The notes below the pieces were generated by a model that worked only from the letters and a program-made list of their open reading frames with translations, had not been told where the DNA came from and did no database searches. A program made the position numbers and the translations under genes. DNA of 64,000 bases from Macrophomina tecta (Eukaryota; Ascomycota; Dothideomycetes; Botryosphaeriales; Botryosphaeriaceae), in contig JAKSGN010000003.1 in NCBI GenBank assembly GCA_024180945.1, forward strand, positions 620,001 through 684,000, in the 5' to 3' direction. Below, piece by piece: positions 45,410-57,586 of this stretch. Position 1 is the stretch's first letter, and each line of letters opens with the position of its first letter.

Positions 45410-46868
45410 AGACGGTCATTTCGATACGGATGAGCAGCAGGAGCCATGGTAAGTGGGTTGAACGAGCGCTGTATTGTGTGGACTTGTGATAGCGGCAGGC
45501 CAAGGGCTCGACACGACGGCCCTCGAGGCGGGCCGTCAAATATTCAAAAGCCTTCTCTCGTACTTGAAGTGCAGCAAAACTAATATACCCCAAATCAGCT
45601 TTCTCAGCTCTCCCTTCTCTCGCTATCTCCCTTCTCCTTCTCCCTCGTCAATCGCCGTTTATATCGCTAATTGCTACCACTGACGCACACCCGCCAATTG
45701 GAGAGCCCCCTTCCCCCAACCTTCCTCCAATCTTCCCGTTCCCTTCATTCGCGATGTCAGGTGGAGCACTAGGCAGAAGTACGCCCTAGATCAGCTCAGT
45801 ATTCTTCGCGATAGATCAATCCTCGCCCCCCTCTCTCACCTCACCCTCCGAGAGGAGTGCGTGTCGGAGAGGTGGCAGCTACGCAGCGTTCGCCCCGGAT
45901 GATCTCAGAATAACACATACATATCTGACATCCGACGGACAGCGTCTTCTTCCATCGGCCTTTTACTCGAGCGTGCTTTTTTCCTGGGGGAAGAAGCGCG
46001 TGAGGACGGTTTTTGCGTTGAAATGGGAGAGTGCGCGGCGCATGGTATCCTTCTGTTCTCAGGGATGGAAAATGTGGATTCTCGTGCGCTGGTTTGGGTG
46101 CTGCTGCTACATTTTTTTTTTTTTTTTATTTTCTTACCCTTCGTGCTGTCTCTGCCACTTCAAGTTGTTGTGTTTGATGTCGGTCGGCGTAGCATGACTT
46201 CCAATTGAGCCTCGAATCCACGAAACCAACGTGAATGAATTGTATCCGTGACATGTTCCCACGTGAGGAATAACATCGAGTCAGTGCTCCATCATAGTTA
46301 AGAAGATTCGCACATATTGTCACCTACACAACCCACAGCAAGGGCAGTAGTATCATCCAATCGTTTTGACCATTTGTAACTTTTATCCCATTTTTTATAT
46401 CCTTTTTCTACTACTTGCTCATCAGGTCCCCTCCCATTCATCCAAATCTACCATTCTTCTATCAACTGTCCCTTTTCCACGCAGGACCATCGAGTTAGAC
46501 CTGATCCGCTACTTCCCCGAATAACAATCTTGTCATTCCATGCATTCCCTCTACTACCTCCCAACCCAGTGAGCTGTTTTATCGTCATATGCCTTGCAGA
46601 TAAATGGCATACTTTTCTTTTCTTTTTTTTTTTTTTCCAGCTCATCCCAAATTGACAGAAGCGAACAAATCTATCCGCCTCCAGTCACGCCATTTACATA
46701 CAGGAAAAGCCAGACTCATGAACGCGCTCGCAAAACTCTCATAACAGGAGTGCTGAAAGCACCCCCACCATGCCGCAAGACATCCAGAGGATAAGAGACC
46801 CAACCAGACAACCAAATCACGCCAGGAAGTAGTTAAACGACGACTCCAATATCCAGCGAGATGTTTTA
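45410..46868. other. Convergent 3' intergenic stretch
   Basis: About 1.46 kb between the 3' ends of the Nup37-like gene (+) and eIF2A (-). T-rich patches lie near 46111-46126 and 46617-46638. Short frames here have hydrophobic, repeat-derived translations and I reject them. Confidence 0.45.
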
Positions 46869-49293
46869 TCAACCGTGGAAACCGAGCGCCTCGAGCTCTT
46901 TCCTGATTGACTCTTCCGTGTGGATCTTCTTGACCTGCGTATCCTCGAGTTTTTCGCCGCCAGCCTGACGCATCTTCAGGTCGTCGATGGCGCGAAGCTT
47001 CTTCATCAGCGAGCGGATCTTCTTGTCCTGTGGAGAGACGCTGCCAGGGGATGTGACGGTGAGCTCAGGAGCGGCAGCCTGGGCGGGGGCTTGCTGCTGA
47101 ACGGGTGGCTGCTGGGTCTGGATCGGAGCCATATGACGCTGACCATTCTGTCCCTGGCTGGGGTTGTTGCGGTGGTGCTGGTTGTTGCCGCGATAGTCCG
47201 GGTTGTTACGGTAGTCCTGGCTCGTACGGTAGTCCTGGTTGTTTCCACGGCGGTTCTGCGAGGGAGTACGACCGTCCTGAGAGTTGCGCGAACGGTTGCG
47301 CGAGTGGCTGCGGGCTTTACGGTCGGGGCTGATACCGTTGCCCTTCGGTTGTTCAGCACCTAGACCAGCGGCCTTCTCAGCAGCCTCCTTGGCTTTCTTG
47401 GCCTCACGCTTCTTCTTGTTCTTGAGGGCCGCCTTGGAAAGACCATCATCAGCACCTTCTCCAGTGCCGGCAAGGCTAACACCACCACCTGGGGCAGCAC
47501 CCGGGGGAACGTGCTCCTCGGCACCAGGCACCTGGCGACGGGGTCTACCGAAGGTACCACCATTCATGTTCCCGCTAGTAGAGGAGATACCAGTGTTGAC
47601 GAAGGCGGCACCGCCCTCATCCTCACGCTTGAAGTGCAGTGGAGTGCTCGTCCCCCGCGCGCCCGGAGGCCTATAAGCGCCAGCAGGCTTCGTCGGAGCC
47701 TTGACGGTGGCCAAGTACTTGGTGGCAGACTCGTGAGGAGTGGGGACAGAGCCAAGCGGGTTGTCCAATGGGTACTCGGCGGTCGACTGCGGGCGCCAGG
47801 TGACATGGTAGAGCTCGTTGAACTCAGCAAAGTACTGCAGACCTCCAGTCACGTGGTAGATCCTGATTCCGTTGTCCACACGAAGACGAGGGCTGGTGGT
47901 GGCAGTCATGATGTGCTTGCCATCCGGACTCCACTCGCAGATGGAGGAATTAGCCGCTTCGATGGTGCAGACCTTGGCATAATCCTTCTCCAGGTCGTAG
48001 ATGTCCATTTGGCCGGCCAAGTTCCCAAAGCCGGCAACGAGGACAAAACGCCCATGGGGAGAGAAGAGGATCGTATTGCGGGGAGCAAGGGGGAAGTTAT
48101 GCGTAGCGACTGCACGCTGGTTGAAGATGGTAGTTTTAGCAGGCATGTAGCCGTAGACGACACCAAACTCTTTCGAGTTGGGCGACCAGGTCACGTCGTG
48201 AATCGGGCCTTCCTTGTCTTGTCTTGGGTCAGCATTTTCATGATATCAGAATTGCCGCATAACTCACCAAGAGTGATGCGCGCATCAAATCCGCCGTTGG
48301 CGCTGAGAATGTACATGTTGGTCTCGCCGTAGTAACTCTTGTTAGTCTTGTCGACATCGGTCTGGGCAAGCACGATGACGCTGGTGCCCAAGTTGTTCCA
48401 CTTCATCTGCACCTTGTCGCCCTTGAAGAAAGTCTTCTGCGAGACAGGCGACTGGAACTGCGGTACGAGAAAGACCTTGACGCTGGCAGGTTGACCCTAG
48501 AAGGTGGTTAGGGAGCAATAGGAGGCTTAGAAGCATCAGCATGACGCACCTTGCGCTCGGGGACAAAAACGGCAACTGAATGGTTCTTGCCCGGCGAGAT
48601 AGCAAAATCAGCAACGCCCTCGAGCCTGAGCTTGTTCCAGACAGTGCTCAGATCGTCGCTCTGGTAGAATTGGACCTCGTTGGTGACGCAACGAGCACAG
48701 AAGCGCTCGTCGCTGGTGTACTGCAGGTTCCAGCCGGTCTGGTTCTTCTGCACAAACTGGCCAACAACACCCCTCTGTCCCTCGGCGCCGGCGCTGTCGT
48801 CGATCGTCCTCCACACCTTCAAGTTCTTGGTAGCGTTGCCGGACTCGTCCTTTGTCGGGCGCTGCCAGGTGATGATGTAGGTGCCTAGTGGTGAGAAGCC
48901 GAGCTCGAAGACATTCTCGGCGGGCAGCGTGGTGACGACGTTGCCGCCGGCGGCGTCAATAACGAAGACTCTGGCCCATTGTCAACACGCGGTCTTTGCG
49001 GTAGCGATGCCATGACCCACTGTTCCGGGGATGCCCAGGCAAAGTACTTGCCGTCAGGAGAGTAGCAGCAGCAGCGAAGGTTGCCCTCGGGCCTGTCGGG
49101 CAGGGTTAGCTCTGGCAGTCGGGGATGGCAGGCAGCTGATGGGGCTCACTTCTCAAAGGCCGGCAGCTCCTCGTAGACCGGGGCAGCGTTGAAGACGCCA
49201 ATGCCCTTCAAGGTGCGGTCTGGGCAGTCAGCGATGTTTGTGTGGCAGGCAGGGGAGGGCAGGCTCACAAGCCAACTGCGTCGGTTGGGCCAT
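46869..49293 (-). CDS. eIF2A: Eukaryotic translation initiation factor 2A (eIF2A)
   Basis: About six exons from the ATG at 49293 (MAQPTQLA, a 25-nt first exon) to the stop at 46869. The next exons read TLKGIGVFNAAPVYEELPAF and PEGNLRCCCYSPDGKYFAWA, then the propeller body: VFELGFSPLGTYIITWQRP, NLKVWRTIDD, TSDERFCARCVTNEVQFY, VKVFLVPQFQSPVSQKTFFK, KWNNLGTSVIVLAQTDVDKT, HDVTWSPNSKEFGVVYGYMP and WSPDGKHIMTATTSPRLRVD. These are hallmarks of the nine-bladed WD40 domain of eIF2A, which binds the 40S subunit and can recruit initiator tRNA in non-canonical initiation. The C-terminus has a Lys/Ala helix (KNKKKREAKKAKEAAEK), an Asn/Arg-rich tract with QDYR/NNPDYR repeats, and a last helix ending ELEALGFHG. 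Small exon borders are approximate. Confidence 0.93.
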
Positions 49294-52200
49294 GACTAGC
49301 GAAAGCCACAGGTCGCGAGGCAGAAGTGCGGGTGGAGAAGTTGTCGGAGCAGTGCGTTTGAGCTTGGGCGAGCGTGGAGGGGATTCCTTTGTTCTGGAAT
49401 CGGGGTGAAGGCGCGCTGGACAGGGCTTCGAAGATGGGCCTGCAGCTGGTTGGGGGCGCGCAGACGGTCGCTGAGAGGAGCGCGAGATAGTCAAATCCGC
49501 GCAGGCACTGCTCGGTGGGCTTGAGGGCGAGTCGTCGGGCTGGCGGCGGACACGGAGGGTGATGTCTGGGGCTGGGAGAGCAGCGTGGAAGCGTCAAAAC
49601 AGAAATGTGATGCGGTGCCAAGATTTCGAGCAGCTCTCAGCCCAGCCCGGCCGGCCCAGCCCTCTCTCCCTCCGCCACCCGCCCTGCCGCCCTCGAGCCC
49701 TGCCGCCCTGCCGTTCCGCTCGCCGCATGAGGAATCCTGCTCGAGCCCGCCTGGTCGGCGCATGCCCTCTGCTGTCGCCCGGCACGTGACTCCGCTCCGT
49801 CGCCTCTCGCAGCGCCGCCGCCGCTGCCGCCCGAGCCCGCCCCTTACGCAGTCGCTCCCGAGCCCGCGGGCCTCGACGGAGATCAGTGGAGATCAGTAGC
49901 GCTCGGCAATGGGAGCCGCCATACGAAGCACATGCTCGGAAGCGTCGTCGCGAAGAAATTGAAGCCGCCGCAACCAGCTTCTGTCTGGATCGCAAGCAGT
50001 CGGGCTTATCATCTCCGCAGTCGTGTTCCCTCTTTTCCCAAGCTTCTCTCGGTCGTACGTTCCATGAGGCTCCATAGCATCCGACTTCTATTTCTGCGAA
50101 ATCGCCCGGCCGGATCACGAGAGCCTCTCGGCTCATACTGTCCTCGTCTGACGAAGCGCAGCAGCTGCGGTTATCGCAGCCACTGGTGCTCAGGGCAATG
50201 GTCACGCGCGGTGTTGACTTCATCCGTGCCAACTGCTGGAAAGGGTCGTGGAACCCGATTGCCGGGCTGGAAATGCTACCGGTCGGCACTCGCCCTTTGG
50301 CGTCGACCCAGCGCATAAAGCACTTCGTGGGAGAGCTGCGCATGTCAATCGGGGGTTTTCGCAGTGGCACAGCTTGCACGCATCTCAGCAGCCAAGCTAC
50401 CTATCAGTGCCAAGACTCGTCGTCGTGCCCGCGGCCCTGCAAGGTAGTGGCTTCCAGGCCAGGGCCTATTGATGTCCGGACTATTTTCACCCCGCAGCAT
50501 GGGCGGAGGATAGGCTTATGTACATGCTGACAGCTTTCGTTGTCATGGTCCGCACCTGACCGCCAAGTCGCCCGAAGTAAGAGCTACGGGTTCCGGCTCC
50601 TCATCGCCGATCGAAGGTGTCGGCCTGAGCAGGACAAACAGGATGCAGGTTCCGCTGCCTTGTGTCGGCGATCAACCCAGAAGCGCGGTCTTGTTCGCCG
50701 CTGCTGGGCTGTCATCAATCCGGTCAGTGATTGTAATTCTGGCCGCAAGTGCGAAGGGCATGACGACTAGCCCAGTTGGGGGTTGCTTTGGAGTTGACTG
50801 TCCCCTTCGTTTTACAAGCGGGGAGGGGCGCCGGGCGGCCTCTTCCGGATTTTGTTTACGCACCACGACAGGGGCCCGGCTGCACCAGCGCGAGCACTAT
50901 TCATCTTTATGCCTTTCGTCCAGCTGCCGCCATCCTACCGCGGTAGCTGCTAGTGCCCTAACTTCCAACGTAGTAAGGAGAAGGCTCCGACAGCTTCATG
51001 ATCGAGACGGCCCGCGCGCTGCCTGTAGCGCCTGAATACGTACCTTGTGGTGCGACGCGAGGTCTAATGATTGGGCAAGGACGCCACTGGACTCGACTCC
51101 GGGGGGGCATGACTCTCAACTGGGCCGGCGGATCACCGAGGGCCACCGTCGACAACGCACATCTAGATGGCTGCCGCGCCTTCTCCTGCTCTATGACCTC
51201 CTGGAGTGGGCTCCGACCTTTCAATGCCAACCTCGGCGGCCCTGATTGGTGCCAGGCTCGTGTTACGGAGTAACGGGTTTTGGGAAGCACTGGTCTGCTC
51301 TTCCGCGCTCACTGCTGCCCCATCAACGGGCTGGCCTTCCTTTCCCCTTGTCCCGACTTGCTATCGCCTGAATCTAGTGTCCACAAGCTAATTGGACCTT
51401 GTCCAGACTTTCACAAACGACTGTTGTAACACAGGGAAGTCCGTAGGGCTGGAGAACCTGGCGCTATCTGCAGCACGATAAGGTTCCGACATAGCCGACC
51501 GAAGCACGCTTCAAATGCAGGAGCGCCACTAACGGAAGCTAATTCAGCCACGTAGAATGCTTTTGCAATGTCTTTTTCTGGCGGAGGCAAGTCCCATCTG
51601 CCTTACACTCCGACAGATGCGGTTCGCTTCCCTGAATTAGTGGCATGGAACAAGGATCGGAGCCGACTCCGGCACAACACCCAGTCATCATTTGCGGTTG
51701 CCTTCACTCAGCGGGCTTTGATCGAGACAAGCTTTTGTGGAGGCATAATTTTCTGCAGGTCCGCCGTACAAGACTAAGACGTGATCATTGCCGCAGTTTG
51801 GAATATCTTCGAAACATAACGCACATTTACGGAGCGTGGTGTGGGTGATGGATGACGTCAAGGACGCGACGTCACCAGTCTTCCCTGTATTTGGCACTCG
51901 AACGAATAGATCTTTTCATTGCCATCTCTCCATATAGCCCCCACACTAAAATCGTCAAAACCTCTTCTACTCGAAAACTAGGGATTTGTGTATTCGTTTT
52001 CTTCTCAAGAACCCCTGAACTAGAACCAGTGGGGCGCGCGCACAAGCGGGGAGCTCACACGGGGCCCGAAAGAGGTGAATACCACGATTAAGTTTGATGA
52101 TGTTGCATCCATGATGGAATAAACACCGCATTCATGCTGCTATGGCCCTTCGTTTCGGTCAAAGCGAACCACACCCTCAATCCGTCCAATGTGCCAGCAC

Positions 52201-54413
52201 AGAGACCCTTGCAAAACATGAATCGACATCCCTTCCCTTTACCACTTGGGGCCGGCCCAAAGTCGGACAGTATGCCAATTAGGGAACATGAGCTCCTATG
52301 CCAAGCAGCCAGTACGAGCCTACCTTGTGTCCCTGTCAGGCATTGGCACGATCGCATGCATGGTGGAGGACTGCCCCAGTCTCCAATGACAGAGTGGGGT
52401 CCTCATCGCCGATATTATTTCCCTTAGGAATCAGTGCCCGCTTCCAGCAGATGCCTCATGTTTTGCGACCTGCTACGGGCCTCAGCTTCATGAGGTTGAT
52501 GAATATGTTTAGAACATGCCCGCCGGGTTGTATTACAGCTCTGCACGATCACTCGCCTAATATCGCAGCAATATTCTCCAGTCGAGTTCTTCCTGCGCTA
52601 TATTTGCATGACTGACCCCGAAGTAGCGCCTAGATATAACGCAGGATGGCGGTGATCCATAGATGCAGCAGAGGCACATCCATCACTATGCGCCGTCAAA
52701 AGCTTCATTATATAACACCAGCAGGTACAGGGCCTCAGCACCTGTCACTGATCAAGAAGCTCGATACTGGAAATTGACCATTCAAGACAGGTCCGAACAG
52801 ACCACATGTATTCCTACACGTAGCGCCTTGCGCTACTCTGTCCCCGCTACCGGAGCTTGAGAGATCGGCGATCCATATGTTCGGCTGCCTTTCATAATCA
52901 GCACCCTCTCGGATATACATCAGGTTCACCGAAGAGGTCAGCGCTCGTCCACGGCCGGAGCTCTCACATCCCGGAATCAGGCCTTCCCCATCACCACAGC
53001 GACCAGTGGGGCGCGCCTGAGGCCTTTTTGCATGACTTTGACTCGGAGTCATCTCCGCCTCAAGTTGTGGCAGTGTGCGGTGCCGGCCAGAGGCTGAGAC
53101 AATCACGCTTCTGTAACAATTGTAGGTAGTGCATAACTTTTTTTAGGTCCTTGGATTACTAGACGATGCGTCGGAGAACATGGGATGATATATCAGGCGC
53201 CCATTTTTGTGAAAATGATATCTGTGCATCCTTTTTCCGACAAAGTTCCTCCTCCCATCTTTAGAGGAATGTTCCTCGAAAGAGGCGTCCGAATTAACGC
53301 ACTATGTATTAAAGCCCCAATCGAGAATCTGGACAAAAGGCATCCAATCCTGTAGTCCAACGACACTCTGCCACCCCGCAGGCATCCGAATCAACCGCGG
53401 CATTCCTCTCCCCCACCTCAATAATGCTACTCCCAATCACTGCCACCAGCGAGCAGCATGCCGTCCACAACCGGATCCCATCCGTCATCCACCGTGGACC
53501 TCTCCGCCGTAGGAAATTACCTCCATCGAATCGGCAGGCCCCGGTAACACGCCTGGAATAACCACAAAAATGAACTCTCACGCAAACAGACGGGCTCAAC
53601 ACCTCACTGGGCCCCATGTAACCGAATCTGGTGAGCAGGAGAACTAAGCGTCTCTCTGCCCCCACTTGCTCTCCTTGCTGCAAGATTATTTCACATCGAC
53701 CACTCCTTTTCGGGCCATGGGGCGCCCAACACACAGCCATCACCATACGGGGCGCCAGCGGACCTCCAGGCCCAACAACCCCCCGGGTTATTGAACTAGG
53801 ACAATGGCGGATTGAGATGCATGGGAACTCTGCCAGCGTGATGGCCATGCGGAGAACAAATCCTGCCATTCCTCTTAGTCTGCAGAGGCCACGGAAGCCA
53901 TGTACTTCCTTTCCCTTCCTGCGCCCGGAGAGGTCGGGATTCTGGCAACGAGTCCACATGGCGAGATGAAGCAGCTGTTCGGACGTACACATCATGAAGA
54001 TTCCAAAGACCTGATATCGGACGACTGCTTCAAATCCCCCCGCCCCCCAGGCATGAGGGTGGAATAGGTTTGCTGTTCCTAAAATCCGACGAGTTGGAGG
54101 ATCAACGCCGCAGGCAAGGGTCTTCACACGCGCTGTCGCACCCCGGTTACGAGACATAAACGGCATCCCGCCAGCCGAGCTTACCTGGCTCCGTATGCGG
54201 AGGCATATCTGAGGCCGTGAAGAGTCACAGAGGACGTAGCCCTCGCACCCACTCAAACCATAGCAGGAAAAGACGCACATCCATTCCACAAAGATTCCAA
54301 AGACCCATTGTCCAGAAAGCCCCCAAGCTGCCGCGACCCCTCAACCAAGACGGATGAGAAGACCGAAGCACAAAATAAAAAAAGATAATTGGCGGGCAAG
54401 CCAGCCGCAAGGA
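49294..54413. other. Long intergenic stretch, no convincing gene
   Basis: About 5.1 kb, the longest gene-free stretch in the window. Open frames are short and overlap on both strands. The longest, minus 53309-54289 with 326 codons, has a Cys/Arg/Gly-rich translation without domain pattern. No repeat arrays of note. The first few hundred bases include the eIF2A promoter. Confidence 0.4.
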
Positions 54414-54452
54414 ACGAAGAAGAAGAAGAAGAAGAAGAAGAAGAAGAAGAGC
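54414..54452. repeat. (GAA)n triplet repeat
   Basis: About twelve tandem GAA (AAG) units, purine on the plus strand. Poly-Phe/Ser/Glu/Lys shadow frames arise from it. The neighbourhood also has poly-A (about 54634-54652) and CCCT repeats (about 54720-54750). Confidence 0.92.
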
Positions 54453-54790
54453 AAGCCGGACCCCCCCTCGCACAAGCGCACACGCCGACACCGAAAAATC
54501 AAAACTGTAAGAAAAGAAAAAATACAAGACCGTTCCGCTGCTCCCAAACCCCCCACCCCCTTCCCCTTTCTCCGACGAGCAAAAAGGCCCAAGCCACCAG
54601 GCAAACGCAAGGCAGGATGAAAACAAAAATTTTTTTTAAAAAAAAAAAAAAACCGAGCCCAAGAAGCGAATGCGCTCTCACGAAAGGGAAAGAAGAAAGC
54701 CCGCGGCCCCCGCAGCGCGCCCCCCTCCCTCCCTCCCTCCCTCCCTTCCTCCCAACTCTCTCCGCAACGATGGAGCCACACCGCACACCC

Positions 54791-57586
54791 TCACCCACCC
54801 GACACGGCCGCGTGCACCGTCGACGCAGTGACGACCTCGGCGCTTTCGGTCGAGCACTCGGTCGTGGTCGTTGTGACGAGGGTGAGGAAGGTCGAGGGCA
54901 CGGCGGTGTAGGTTGTGGTGCTGATGGGGCTGACGGGGGAGGGGAAGGGGATGGGGTATGAGGGGGAGTCGGTGGGGTGGGAGAGCGTGGAGTACGGGGA
55001 GGGGTTGGTGTAGGGGGGCGATTCGGTGGGGTAGGGGTAGGACGGGGACTCGGTGGAATACGAGTAGGTGTGCGAGGATGGCCCCGTTCTAGAAAGAGAA
55101 GGAGGCAGGCCGGTGGTGTAGTACGAGTAGGTGTAGGTGTCGGCGGTCGGGGTGCCGAAGTAGGTTGCTGTGGCGGTGATGACGGTGTCGGTCGAGTAGC
55201 CGGCGGGGCTGGTCGTGAGCGTCGACGTCGTCAGCGGGTAGGAGTACGGAAGCGTGGTGTAGGTTTCGGTGACGGTGGGGTACTCTGGGGCTGTCGTCTC
55301 AGAGATGGGGTGGGAAGATGAGTACGAGTACGAGTATGAGTATGAGGGGTCTTCTGTGGGCGTGGTGGAGTATACAGGGTAGCTTTCGATGACCGTGAAG
55401 GTTGTTGAGAGATAGCTATCTGTGTTCGTGAATGTTTCGGTAGTCCAGGTCGGTGGTGGGAGTGTTTCGGTACTGTAGGTGGTCTCACTGCCCGTGGGCA
55501 TGAAGGAGGGTACGATGTAAGATTCAATGACCGTGTAGGTTGTCGAGGGGTAAATATCGGTGAACGTTTCGGTGGTCCATGTCGGCGTTGGGGACGGGTA
55601 CACCGGGTACGATGCGGTCAGCGTGTAGGTCGTCGAGAGGTAGGTCTCAGTGTACGTTTCGGTGGTGTACGACTGCGTCGGGAGTGTTTCACTGGTGTAG
55701 GCGCTCTCGCTGGGCGTAGCGTAGGAGTAGACTGGGTAGGTATCAGTGAAGGTGTAGGTGGTCGAGTCGTAAGTCTCAGTGAAAGTTTCAGTGGTGTAAG
55801 CAGGCGACGTCTCGGTGCCAGTAGACAGGTAGGTGCTCTCGACGGGATAGGAAAGTGTTGTCACGAATGTCGTGTCTGTGTAGGAGAGCGTGACCGCGCT
55901 GTAGGTGTAGGATACCGGTTCTGTGGCGATGGTGGAGTATGCTGAGCTGTACGAGTACGTCGGGTAGGTGATGGTGTAGGCTGTTGACTCGGTGTAATGC
56001 GTTTCCGTTGGAGAGGATGTTTCCGTGTAGGTAGAAGGAGGTTCTGTATAGTACGTCGGAGTAAGGGTGTAGTAGGAGGTTGTGTCAACGTATGTAGATT
56101 CTGTCGGCGTGTAGGTCTCGGTGTAGTAGGAAGTTAGAGTGTAGGCAGGCGAGTAAATCGAAGGAGTGTAGCTCTCGGTGTAGGATGACTCGGGATAAGG
56201 AGTCTGAGTGTACGTCGAATACGTGTAGTAGGTGGGATATGATTCCGTGGAGGACTCCGTGTAGCTCGACTCGGTGTAGTAGCTGGATGGAGCCAGATAC
56301 GGCACCGTGTAGGGCTCAGTCACGAGCCCGGTGTAAGTGGTGTCGGACTCGGAGACGGTGTACGCCGACACGGAGTAAGATATGATGAATGTGACTGTAC
56401 TGTGTGTGGTGTCAGTGACAAGTTTGGGTTCAAGTAGCAGACACGAAGAGATAAGTCGAAATCTTCGACAACGAGTCGAGAAGCTGAAAGACCAGGTCTG
56501 CATGGGCGAAAGTGGTATCACACTCGACAACTGTGCGGCGAAACATATGATGAAGCACCTGTCACAAGACCTCACTGCAGCCAAGACATCACAAAGCTAC
56601 CTCAATCAGACAAAAGGTAAAAAGAAAAACCACACTAACTCACCTCGACGATTCATATCCCGTATATCCCGAGCTTTCTGCAGTTGGCAAAGTGGTCAAG
56701 ATCGTATACGGCGACGTTGGCGACGGCGGAAGCGGTGGGTTGAGCGTGGTCGAGCTGCCCTTCAATCAGACCAGGACCCTCAAAACACATCAAGGCACGG
56801 TCGGTAGAGAAACAGCAAGGCGTAGGCTTACTACGTGGATGAGGAGAACGTCGTCTTTACGGTGCTGTCCGAGTACGTGATAGTCAGCGTGCCCGGGGGT
56901 GAGGGTGGTGGGTAGGTATACGATTCGTAGGAGGAGTACTCGGGAGCCGCGGAAGATGAGTATTCGGGGATGGTGGCCTCAGATGTAGCATAGGCAGTCG
57001 TGTAGGTCCGCGGCGGGGTACCGGTGAGGTAGACGGTGACGGTGATCGGGTTGTAGTAGGGAGATTCAGTTGGAGTGGAGGATGGCAGCTGGGTGTAGAT
57101 GTCGGTGAAGCAGGAAGTGGTGTCGTCGTATGTGTCAGTGTAGCAGTAGCTGCTTGTCGTGACCGGCAGTGGTTCGTAAGAAGTTGACGCCGTGAGAGTG
57201 CACTGGCTAATGGTCTGCGTGAGGTAGACGGTCGACGTGGAGATGGACGTGGCCGTCTCGATGGAGCAGGTGGATGGAGTTGCCGAGATGTAGTGTCCTG
57301 GAAACGTGCTTTCTGGAGGAGTATTGATTTCTTTCCCGGAAAAACGAGGGACATGGACTGAAAAAGTCAGCTTGAGGCTCACCTTATGCCCAAATTACCA
57401 CAAGGAGCGAAACTTCCGCAAGGCATAAATGCAGTCATTTATCACAGTAGGATTAAGGAATGGCTGCGGAGAAAATGGGAAGTGCTTAGCAGGTGTAAAC
57501 ATCTAATACTCACACTTCAGAGGGTCGCTTCCGGCGGCCGCCATACCGAGCATGGCAACCAATGCCAGGACGTTGGAGATCCTCAT
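54791..57586 (-). CDS. Secreted tyrosine/threonine/serine-rich repeat protein (cell-wall type)
   Basis: The ATG at 57586 opens a signal peptide (MRISNVLALVAMLGMAAAGS). A second exon (about 57302-56860) holds ISATPSTCSIETATSISTST and a Cys/Tyr pattern, and a small exon near 56760-56645 bridges to the large exon 56400-54791. The large exon is about 530 residues of low complexity made almost only of Thr, Ser, Tyr, Pro and Glu, with short YTES/YTET motifs and a longer imperfect unit of about 40 residues built on TTETFTETY, STTYT and SYPVY, repeated at least five times. There is no visible GPI-anchor tail in the last frame. Dense Thr/Ser implies O-mannosylation, and the regular Tyr could be cross-linked in the wall. 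Exon borders are approximate. No named family recognised. Confidence 0.72.

Noticed and set aside
53309..54289. Minus-strand open frame of 326 codons
   Set aside because: Translation is Cys/Arg/Gly-rich with no signal peptide, repeat or domain pattern, and the plus strand also has open frames. Likely chance in GC-rich DNA.
54354..54781. Serine/phenylalanine-rich minus-strand frames near 54.4 kb as a GPI-tail exon of the repeat protein
   Set aside because: The Ser and Phe runs come from the GAA triplet repeat, and no splice pair joins them convincingly to the main exon.
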